From positions 1 through 25,471 of IMG/VR virus record IMGVR_UViG_3300035704_000390: a DNA stretch of 25,471 bases; one strand, 5' to 3'. The notes below the pieces were generated by a model. It ran no database searches. It saw nothing but the letters and a program-made list of their open reading frames with translations, and was not told the origin of the DNA. This document shows, piece after piece, positions 15,758 through 22,245 of the stretch. Both the position numbers and the translations under genes were made by a program. The stretch's first letter is position 1. Each line of letters opens with the position of its first letter. Origin of the DNA: a virus.

Positions 15758-16903
15758 TTAGCGGCGCTGCGCGGTGCGGCGGGCGACCAGAAGCGCCGCC
15801 GCGTCGCGCAGGTTGCCGGATGCGTTGAGACGTTCGGTGAGGTCCTTGACCCGGCCTTCCGTGTCCGCGTTGCGCGCGGGCGCGGGGCCGGGACGCTGCA
15901 CGTCGGGCACGGGGCGCGGCAGCGGCTTCTTCGCCGCCGCCTGCGCGTCGCGAAAACGCACGCCGTCGCGGATGAGGAGCTGAAGGCGGTGATCGCGCAA
16001 CGAGACGCCGCGCCCGCCGTTCCACATCTCGCCGAGCTCGGCTTGCGAAAAGCCGAGATCCTGGAGCATGTCGGTGGCCGTGCGTGCGGCTTTGGCCAGT
16101 GCCTCGCGGTCGGCGAGCTCGGGCGCCCGCTCGCGAAAGCGGGCGTCCTCGTCGGCCACGAAGGTGTGCCATTGCTGCGCCGCCTCGTGCGACTGGCGCG
16201 CCTGCGCGACCTGGAAGTGCTGCGTGACGGCCGCGATCTTCTTCTGCTGCGCGTCCCACTGCACGTATCGCGGCCAGTCCTCGCGCGCCATCTTCTCGAG
16301 GTCGGCGACCGACTGGATGTCCGCGAACGCGCCCGCCTGCTGCTCCTGCAAGGTCTGCAGCAGCATCGGCAGGGCGCCCTCGTATTGCGCCCGCGCGTGC
16401 TCGGCGGCCTGCTGCTGGGCGCTCAGGCCCTTGAGCTTCTCGGCCGCCTCGTTCTGACGGCGGAGGAAATCGCCCTCGCGTGACCGCTCGCGCTCCGCCA
16501 GCCGCTGCTGGGTGTCGCGAGGGAGACCGCGGAAGAGGTCTTTGTCCTCTTTCGTCCATGACCTCGGCGGCTCGATGGAGGGAAGCGCAGCTTCCCGATC
16601 GTCCGCCTGCGTCTCACCGGGACCAGCGCGCTCGGCGGTCTGCTCGATCGCCTGCTGGGCGGTGCCGGCTTCTTGCGAAGCCAATTCTTCGGCGGCGGGG
16701 GCGCCATCGCGCGCCGCATCCGCCGGTTGGTCGTCGTCGTCGCGCCGCCGCGCGCCGGCACGCTCTTTGGCGCGCGTGTCGACCAGCGAGCGCGCCGCCT
16801 CGCGCGGCGTCAGCGGCCCCTCGCCGCCCGCCGTGCGCTCGACAATATCGCTCGCGACCGGCGCCTCGCCGGCGCCGGCTACATTATTATTCTCGTCCAT
16901 CAA
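15758..16903 (-). CDS. scaffolding-like protein
   Basis: The 381-residue protein is highly charged and helical, as capsid scaffolds are. The N-terminal 115 residues are acidic and probably disordered, with EAGTAQQAIEQTAERAGPGE. A motif SIEPPRSWTKEDKDLFRGLP follows near 110-130, a common opening of scaffold cores in short-tailed phages. Then come Gln/Ala/Glu-rich helices (RDTQQRLAERERSREGDFLR, QFQVAQ-type repeats). The C-terminus is basic (ARRTAQRR), which suits docking on the capsid lattice. It directly precedes the capsid gene. AGAGG precedes the start. Confidence 0.85.
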   Translation of the reverse strand: MMDENNNVAGAGEAPVASDIVERTAGGEGPLTPREAARSLVDTRAKERAGARRRDDDDQPADAARDGAPAAEELASQEAGTAQQAIEQTAERAGPGETQADDREAALPSIEPPRSWTKEDKDLFRGLPRDTQQRLAERERSREGDFLRRQNEAAEKLKGLSAQQQAAEHARAQYEGALPMLLQTLQEQQAGAFADIQSVADLEKMAREDWPRYVQWDAQQKKIAAVTQHFQVAQARQSHEAAQQWHTFVADEDARFRERAPELADREALAKAARTATDMLQDLGFSQAELGEMWNGGRGVSLRDHRLQLLIRDGVRFRDAQAAAKKPLPRPVPDVQRPGPAPARNADTEGRVKDLTERLNASGNLRDAAALLVARRTAQRR

Positions 16904-16925
16904 AAACCTCTTGGTTTGTCGCCGT

Positions 16926-17216
16926 TCACACGATGCCGAAGCGGTGGCGCCGCTCGGCGAGATCGTCGAGCTCGCGCTTCGCGAGCTTGCCGTTGGTGAG
17001 CACGTGGCCGAGATGGTCGCGCACTTTCGCGACCACCTGCACGGCCTGCCACAGCCGCTCGCGCGCGTCGGTGTCGCGCGCGGCCGTCTCGCGCCACGCC
17101 TTGGTGTAATCGCGGTCGAGCGCCACGAAGGCTTCGATCAGAAATTCGTCGCGCAGCAGCGCGTCGGCACGCGCCGCCCGTTCGCTCGCGCGCGCGAGCG
17201 CGATCTCGTCGGCCAT
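16926..17216 (-). CDS. small conserved phage protein, unknown function
   Basis: The 96-residue protein is helical and charged, starting MADEIALARASERAARADAL. It includes LLRDEFLIEAFVALDRDYTK, then DTDARERLWQAVQVVAKVRD, and ends with LAKRELDDLAERRHRFGIV. It has no Cys or membrane segment. It is 22 bases before the scaffold gene with AAGGG upstream. The helical pattern could serve as a head-assembly accessory or small DNA-binding protein, but I cannot assign a family. Confidence 0.75.
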   Translation of the reverse strand: MADEIALARASERAARADALLRDEFLIEAFVALDRDYTKAWRETAARDTDARERLWQAVQVVAKVRDHLGHVLTNGKLAKRELDDLAERRHRFGIV

Positions 17217-17246
17217 TCTGAGTCACCCTTGTTCGTGTACCGAAGC

Positions 17247-17879
17247 TCACGCCCCGCGCCGCACGAGCAGCAGCAGCGCAATCGCCTCGTCGTCGTCGCG
17301 CTCGTGCGCGGCCGCGTGCGCCGCAAGCGTCGCCTGCGCGCTCGCGCGCGCCGCGATCTCGCGCAACTGCGCGACGCCGCGTGCGGCCGCGGCGGCATGG
17401 ACCTGAGCGAGCGCGGCCGCCGCCGCATCGCCACGGGCCTTCGCCTCGGTCCGCGCGCGCTCGCGGGCGGCTGCGAAAGCCGCTTCGCGGCGCCGGCGCT
17501 GCGCGGCGCGGCGCAGCCGCGCGTCGCGCGCGCGCCGTTCCCGCACGGCCTGCTCGGCGGCCCGCGCCGCCAGCATGTCGTGCCAGCGCTTGCGCGAGAA
17601 GGTGCCGCCGCTGATCGACGAACCGCCGCCGAGCAGGTCGTAGCTCAAGAACGCCGGCTCCGCCGTGCAGACGATGTGCCCTGTCTGCGCCGGCTCGACC
17701 GGATCAAAGACGACCGCGCGTCCGGTGAGCGCGTAATGGCCGAAAGTTGCGGTCAGCGTCGGCGTGAGATTTCCCGCCGCACCGGCAAGCGCGAATGAGC
17801 CCGCGCTGACCGATAGAACCGATATCGTGTTGGGAAGCTGCCCCAACGCGAACGACCCGAGCGGCCAAAATCCAAACAT
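17247..17879 (-). CDS. phage protein with hydrophobic N-terminal repeats and Ala/Arg coiled-coil tail
   Basis: The 210-residue protein has two unlike halves. Residues 1-80 contain short beta repeats (GSFALGQL, GSFALAGAA, GHYALTGRA), a pattern seen in phage structural proteins. From about 105 to 205 the sequence is almost all Ala, Arg and Glu, with a long coiled-coil look. The start at 17879 is chosen because its ATG overlaps the preceding TGA as TGATG, which couples it to the esterase gene. The extreme Ala/Arg tail is not a frame error, as no competing frame gives sense. Function unknown. Confidence 0.68.
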   Translation of the reverse strand: MFGFWPLGSFALGQLPNTISVLSVSAGSFALAGAAGNLTPTLTATFGHYALTGRAVVFDPVEPAQTGHIVCTAEPAFLSYDLLGGGSSISGGTFSRKRWHDMLAARAAEQAVRERRARDARLRRAAQRRRREAAFAAARERARTEAKARGDAAAAALAQVHAAAAARGVAQLREIAARASAQATLAAHAAAHERDDDEAIALLLLVRRGA

Positions 17880-18688
17880 CAGAATGGCGCCCCAAACGCT
17901 TGCAGCGCGGTCAGCCAAAGCCCCGCATAGGCATCCATGCCGGCGTCGTTGAAATGCGTGTTGTCGGCCTGACGGTTACCGGCACCAAGGCTATCGGCAT
18001 TCGGTCCCGCCCAGATGTTCGAGCCGTGATTGACCAGGGCGAGTTGCGCCGCCTGCACGGCCGCGCTCGTGGCGCCGCCGTTCCAGGTCTGCTCGGCAAT
18101 GAACCATGGCCCGGCGTATCCGGCGCTGCGCGTCGCCGAGATCACGGCCGTCATGGACGCCTGATAGCTCGACTGCGACGTCGCAAGGTTGGTGTCGGCC
18201 TCGCCCTGGCCCCACAATATCGCGGTCGGCGATACGCCCAGGCGCGCCTGAACGCGGCTGAGCGCCGCCGTCAGACGATTGCCGTATGAATTCTGCCAGT
18301 CCGCGGCTGCCGAACCCCCTATTGCGACCGGCACCAATATGACGCGATCAAAAAGCGCGGCGTTGATCAGCTTGTCGGCGAGCCGGCCGCCGGGATTTCC
18401 GCCCGTACTGCTGCACCCCAGAAGGGGATCAACGGCCGCGTAGATCGCGCCGTTGCAGGGATTGAGGTTGTCGACCTTTCCGGTGTTCGTCGGCGTGTAG
18501 GCTGTCGGCCCCAAGTTGCAGATATTCGACTGCCCCGCGAGAACGAGAATGCAGTTTCTAACCGCGCCATTGAGCGCCTGGGACGCAAGCACCTTTCCCG
18601 AAAGGTCGACATAACCCCGGTCACCTGCCGCCGCCGGCTCCGTCATGATGAACGGATCAGGTCTGCTGAGAACGACGCGGGCGAACAT
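17879..18688 (-). CDS. SGNH-type carbohydrate acetylesterase
   Basis: The 269-residue enzyme resembles the sialate O-acetylesterase (SASA) branch of SGNH hydrolases, which removes acetyl groups from sugars. The nucleophile Ser54 lies in AGQSN at 51-55, a block-II Gly lies near IGGSAAADW (123-131), WGQGEAD lies at 159-165, and the Asp242/His245 pair lies in DNTHF. There is no signal peptide, as expected for a virion-borne enzyme. It follows the tail fibre gene by 9 bases and precedes a gene joined by TGATG. In this place it probably deacetylates host surface polysaccharide during adsorption. The actual substrate is unknown. Confidence 0.87.
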   Translation of the reverse strand: MFARVVLSRPDPFIMTEPAAAGDRGYVDLSGKVLASQALNGAVRNCILVLAGQSNICNLGPTAYTPTNTGKVDNLNPCNGAIYAAVDPLLGCSSTGGNPGGRLADKLINAALFDRVILVPVAIGGSAAADWQNSYGNRLTAALSRVQARLGVSPTAILWGQGEADTNLATSQSSYQASMTAVISATRSAGYAGPWFIAEQTWNGGATSAAVQAAQLALVNHGSNIWAGPNADSLGAGNRQADNTHFNDAGMDAYAGLWLTALQAFGAPF

Positions 18689-18697
18689 GGGCGCGTC

Positions 18698-19918
18698 TCA
18701 CATCATGAGCCAGACCATCAGGCCCGGCCCGTTCAGCGCGGCCTGATCCCACACCGCCGTGTTCGTTCCATCAGATGCCTGCAGGGCTTGGATGAAGTGA
18801 AATCCAAGTTGCGGCTTGTAGCCGCCGCGAACTTTTTGAATATGCCTGACCGATAAAGCGGCCTGCGCGGTGTCCTGATCGGTAAAATCGGCCGCCGTCG
18901 TGGTGTCGAGACCGAAGCCTATCGAGGCTTTCGCGCCCGACACGGCGGCGGAATTCAGATGCACGGACAGATATGCGTCGATGCAATTCATGGCCAAGCC
19001 CGACACGAAGTTGAGGCGATTGTTCGTGCTGGCGTTGAGCGGCCCCTGTGTCGACGCGACCTGATTCCAGTTTGCCGTGCTGTCGCTCACCCGCGCAAAC
19101 ACGCAGGCCTGGTTGTAGGCGTTCCAGACGCCGAGGATTGCCTGGCCTCCGCCGGCGGCGGCATTGCCGAAGGTCATGTTGAGCAGCGAGCTGCCATCCG
19201 ATCTGACCGTACCGACAAACGTGCCACGGTTGGCCGCCGGACCGTTTGTGATGGCGTTCTTGTTGAGCGGAATGCCCGGCGCGGTCGTGAAATCGAGCTC
19301 GGTCGTGCCGGCGCCCGTGCCGCGTGCCGTGTCGGATATCCACGCCGGCCCGCGCGTCGCGCGGATCGTGCCGTTGTCGTTCCACACGAACAGGTCGTAG
19401 TTGGAATTCGTCGTCGTCGCCGCCGGGCTTTTTGTCGCGTCCGTCGTGGCCTGAGAAAGCTCGCCGCCGGTGTCGGTCATCACGATGCTGTTGCCGTTCC
19501 ACAGGGGGGCGAAACGACCGACTGCGGGCGTATAGTAGTGTGTCGTCGCCGCCGCGACGTCCGACGTCGGCACGGCCGTGCCGCTGGTCAGCGTGATGCG
19601 CCCTTGCGGCGACGTCGGCGCTGCAAAATCCTCTGCCGCCGCCGTGACGAATACCTGCGCCGAACCCGACAGGCTGATGGCGCTGTTCGAATTCGTACTG
19701 CGCAGCACGTTCCGGGTCAGGGTCGCGCCTGCGGCCGTATAGACGCCACGACCGATCTCGCTGTTTGCGCCATCGGCAATCGCATAGGTCACGGTGTCCT
19801 GGTCCACGACGCCGGCCGCCGAAAAGGTCAGGAACCCCGAGACCGCAGAGCCCAGCGTGATCGTACCGGTGCCCGCCGTCGGCGTCGTCATGCGGGCGAG
19901 ATTGTAAAGCTTTGACAC
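18698..19918 (-). CDS. tail fibre protein
   Basis: The 406-residue protein starts (GTG) SKLYNLARMTTPTAGTG. It continues with TITLGSAVSGFLTFSAAGV and GANSEIGRGVYTAAGATLTR, an N-terminal module common in fibres of Rhizobiales and Caulobacter phages. The middle and C-terminus are beta-rich (GNSIVMTDTGGELSQA, ASIGFGLDTTT, GGYKPQLGFHFIQ) and suit a trimeric receptor-binding shaft and head. GAGG near the preceding stop supports the start. It is directly followed by the esterase, with which it could form a receptor-binding and modifying unit. Confidence 0.85.
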   Translation of the reverse strand: MSKLYNLARMTTPTAGTGTITLGSAVSGFLTFSAAGVVDQDTVTYAIADGANSEIGRGVYTAAGATLTRNVLRSTNSNSAISLSGSAQVFVTAAAEDFAAPTSPQGRITLTSGTAVPTSDVAAATTHYYTPAVGRFAPLWNGNSIVMTDTGGELSQATTDATKSPAATTTNSNYDLFVWNDNGTIRATRGPAWISDTARGTGAGTTELDFTTAPGIPLNKNAITNGPAANRGTFVGTVRSDGSSLLNMTFGNAAAGGGQAILGVWNAYNQACVFARVSDSTANWNQVASTQGPLNASTNNRLNFVSGLAMNCIDAYLSVHLNSAAVSGAKASIGFGLDTTTAADFTDQDTAQAALSVRHIQKVRGGYKPQLGFHFIQALQASDGTNTAVWDQAALNGPGLMVWLMM

Positions 19919-19927
19919 GGATCAGCC

Positions 19928-20347
19928 TCACGCCAGCTGCAGGACGCCGTTGGTCGGATCGAACTGCACCTGGAAGCTGTTGCCCGCCGTGACCGTGAGA
20001 TTGGTGCCGTAGTCGTACCAGCCGACCAGGTTGCCGGCGGCGGGCGTCGCATTATAGAGGACACAGTAGCGGAACGGGCCGATCGCGCCCGGCGTCGCCG
20101 TGAACGTGACGTTGTTGAGCTTCAATATATATGTGCCGCCGGACTGCGCCGACGAGACCAGCGTCGCGGCGCTGCCGCCCGCCGTGTAGCCGTTGCCGGC
20201 GGCGATCTCGACGATGTTGGCGAAAACGGTATTCGTCGCGACCGGCGCCGTGTTGGTAAGTGCGACTTTCAGCGTATCGCTTCCGAGATTGTGCACTTTA
20301 TTGGCGACGTCCGCGACGAATTGGTTGAACTTGTTGAAGGTGGCCAT
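19928..20347 (-). CDS. small beta-rich phage tail protein
   Basis: The 139-residue protein starts MATFNKFNQFVADVANKVHN and continues with LGSDTLKVALTNTAPVATNT. A beta-rich core follows (GGTYILKLNNVTFTATPGAI, CVLYNATPAAGNLVGWYDYG). It resembles small structural proteins often found beside phage tail fibres or heads. It is 9 bases before the fibre gene and is the first phage gene after the plus-strand island. GGGGT is a weak ribosome binding site. A role in fibre attachment or the virion surface is inference. Confidence 0.78.
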   Translation of the reverse strand: MATFNKFNQFVADVANKVHNLGSDTLKVALTNTAPVATNTVFANIVEIAAGNGYTAGGSAATLVSSAQSGGTYILKLNNVTFTATPGAIGPFRYCVLYNATPAAGNLVGWYDYGTNLTVTAGNSFQVQFDPTNGVLQLA

Positions 20348-20739
20348 TCGCTACCCCGTTTGATTTTGTCAGCCGTGACCGTCACCCGAGGTGTGTCTCG
20401 GAGGGCTGCTGCGATCGAGTAGTCACGGCAAATGGAATGGAACGCCGACAGCGCTCTGCACCGATGGCGCGGCGTATGGGATCGCCGGCATTCATGGGCG
20501 AAGACGGCGCTGCTGTTGGGCCAGACGGAAACCGGGCGCACATGGTGGATGCGCGGCGCGGCGCGAGCAGCGCAAAACAACCGCAACCGTCACTTGCCAG
20601 GCATCATTTTCACGCGTCAGGCGCGGCCTTTAACCTTCCCCATGGAACCGCATCGCAATGTGACAAATCGCCTTGTCAGGCCGGAGCGCCTATGGTTCAA
20701 AAAACCGTGCGGTAATTTAACACTCCCAGGGGGGATGCT
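20348..20739. other. intergenic stretch without a convincing gene
   Basis: This 392-base gap must hold the promoters of the divergent genes on either side. A plus-strand frame (20432-20743) encodes 103 residues, Trp/Arg-rich with no recognisable domain, and has no good ribosome binding site. I regard it as unproven. No strong -35/-10 pair could be fixed by eye. The last 40 bases (caaaaaaccgtgcggtaatt) are AT-richer and are the likely promoter area for the gene at 20740. Confidence 0.5.
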
Positions 20740-21573
20740 ATGAAATCTGGAATTGCGTTGAAATCTGCGCTGGCCTTATCTGCCTCGGCTCTTGCACTCA
20801 CGTGGGCCGCGAGTCCGGCGGCCGCCGACTCGCAGAATATCAAAGGCTCCTACTTCTTCACGGGCTCGGCCTCGTGTCTCGTCTCGCCGGGTCATTTCGA
20901 TGCCCCGAATCCTCTTCCGGGCAACCCGCAGCCCGGCGTGCTCGCGCCCGGCTCCGGCTTCAACATCCGGCTGCAGCCGAACGACATCACGCTCCCCAAC
21001 CTGCCGAATGGAACTAACGACCAGCAGTCGTTCACCCGTTCGTTCTCGGTCACGGGCATTCGCACCTTCGACGGCAATGGCCATGGCACCGTCAACGGCA
21101 GCGCCGTCGGCCACGACGGCCGCCCGACGCCGGGGCCGACCGGCTGGCCGCACTTCCCGCCGTCGGCGGGCTCGTCCACCTTCAGCTACACGTTCACCTA
21201 TACGGTCGACGGCAACGGCGGCTGGAGCGCCACCATGGACCGGGGCAGCTTCAAGGAGACCTCCACCAGCGGCTCGCGCGCCATCGGACCGAACGGGGTC
21301 GACGCCAACGGGCAGCCGGTCGACGCGGGCTTCCCGCAGACCGCCACCATGTCCGACCCGAGCGGGCAAGGGTTCGACGTGATCCCGCCGATCGTCGGGT
21401 CGATCACCAACGACGGCAAGGTGCTGACCGCCTCGCATCCCGCGACCGTGGTGGAGACGCGCCTGTTCTCCAACGGCGACGTGTGGCCGGAGATCTGCGC
21501 GCGCTCGCGCGTGTTCACCCTGTTGCCGAACAACAACGGCAACGGCAACGGCAATAACGGCAACGGCAAGTAA
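20740..21573 (+). CDS. exported protein of unknown function with Asn/Gly tail
   Basis: The 277-residue protein has a signal peptide of about 29 residues (ALTWAASPAAADS). The mature part is beta-rich with Gly, Thr and Asn, including NIKGSYFFTGSASC and FNIRLQPNDITLPNLPNG. It has two Cys, one near the mature start (SASCLV) and one near the end (PEICAR), which may pair. It ends in a low-complexity tail (LLPNNNGNGNGNNGNGK). GGGGGG precedes the ATG. It is on the opposite strand to the phage genes, and the STN-like gene follows. No family is recognised. It could be a periplasmic or surface protein. Confidence 0.78.
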   Translation: MKSGIALKSALALSASALALTWAASPAAADSQNIKGSYFFTGSASCLVSPGHFDAPNPLPGNPQPGVLAPGSGFNIRLQPNDITLPNLPNGTNDQQSFTRSFSVTGIRTFDGNGHGTVNGSAVGHDGRPTPGPTGWPHFPPSAGSSTFSYTFTYTVDGNGGWSATMDRGSFKETSTSGSRAIGPNGVDANGQPVDAGFPQTATMSDPSGQGFDVIPPIVGSITNDGKVLTASHPATVVETRLFSNGDVWPEICARSRVFTLLPNNNGNGNGNNGNGK

Positions 21574-21586
21574 CCTGAACCGTTGC

Positions 21587-21618
21587 GGGCCGGTCCGACC
21601 TCGCGGACGGACCGGCCC
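21587..21618 (+). terminator. hairpin after the exported-protein gene
   Basis: Arms gggccggtccg (21587-21597) and cggaccggccc (21608-21618) are perfect 11-base complements with a 10-base loop. It lies 14 bases after the stop at 21573. Only a short, weak T-rich stretch (gtgactctta) follows, so termination strength is uncertain. Confidence 0.5.
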
Positions 21619-21657
21619 GTGACTCTTAACTCGCCGACGGCAAGCCGAGCCCGCCTC

Positions 21658-22059
21658 ATGCGCCGAAGCCGGACGTCACCGCGCCTGTCTGGTGTTCGCG
21701 CATGCGCGATCGCGATCGCGCTTTGCCTCGTGCCGCTAGCGGCGCAGGGCGAAGTCCGCGTCGACGGCAATCCGGCCGCCATCCGCATCACCACCCATCA
21801 TGATTCGATCAACAACGTGCTGGCCGCGCTGCGCACGAGCTTCCACGTGCAGCACCGGAGCGCGATCGCGCTCGATATGCCGGCCAACCCAACCTATGCG
21901 GGTCCGCTCGACCGCGTGATCGCCAACCTGCTCGACGACTTCAACTACATCGTCAAGAAGAGCCCGGCCGAGACCGAGATCATCATTCTCGGCCACCACG
22001 GCGAGGCCGCGATGCCGCCGCAGAAGCCCAGGCTCGACATCCTGTCGCGCTGGCGCTGA
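21658..22059 (+). CDS. small exported protein with STN-like fold
   Basis: The 133-residue protein has a basic N-terminus and a hydrophobic signal sequence (ACAIAIALCLVPLAAQG) ending near residue 31. The mature part, with RITTHHDSINNVLAALRTSF, HVQHRSAIALDMPANPTYAG and VIANLLDDFNYIVKKSPAET, resembles the secretin/TonB short N-terminal (STN) domain, which usually lies at the start of secretins and TonB receptors. Here it stands alone with a Pro-rich tail (MPPQKPRLDILSRW). The ATG at 21658 has no strong ribosome binding site; the same frame is open from 21583. It follows a hairpin after the exported-protein gene. Function unknown. Confidence 0.72.
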   Translation: MRRSRTSPRLSGVRACAIAIALCLVPLAAQGEVRVDGNPAAIRITTHHDSINNVLAALRTSFHVQHRSAIALDMPANPTYAGPLDRVIANLLDDFNYIVKKSPAETEIIILGHHGEAAMPPQKPRLDILSRWR

Positions 22060-22087
22060 CAGTTCTCTTTATTTCATGCTCTTGCGA

Positions 22088-22172
22088 CGTCATTGCCCGC
22101 GAAAGCGGGCAATCCAGTATCCACGAGAGTCAGTGAGTACCGGATCGCCCGCTTTCGCGGGCGATGACGGCG
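22088..22172. repeat. REP-like palindromic repeat, copy 2
   Basis: It opens with cgtcattgcccgcgaaagcg and closes with gctttcgcgggcgatgacgg, so its ends are inverted and can fold. It matches the ends of the repeat at 606-746, with a shorter centre. It lies between the STN-like gene and the end of the portal gene, close to the convergent stops of both. Confidence 0.75.
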
Positions 22173-22211
22173 GTGTGTGAGGTGCGGACGTGATGACGTC
22201 ACGCGCCAACA

Positions 22212-22245
22212 ACTCAAATCGGCTCCAAACTTAAATCGGCTCCAA
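22212..22245. repeat. 17-bp tandem duplication at the portal stop
   Basis: Copies 22212-22228 and 22229-22245 (aaatcggctccaa core) differ at one base. On the minus strand they contain the last codons of the portal gene (Leu-Glu-Pro-Ile, TAA) and then a second near-copy. It lies 40 bases from the REP-like repeat and may be a replication slip. Confidence 0.8.

Noticed and set aside
20432-20743. A 103-residue plus-strand frame in the gap before the exported-protein gene
   Set aside because: It has no recognisable domain and no clear ribosome binding site, and it overlaps the start of the next gene. Its Trp/Arg-rich make-up is odd, so it is mentioned but not annotated as a gene.
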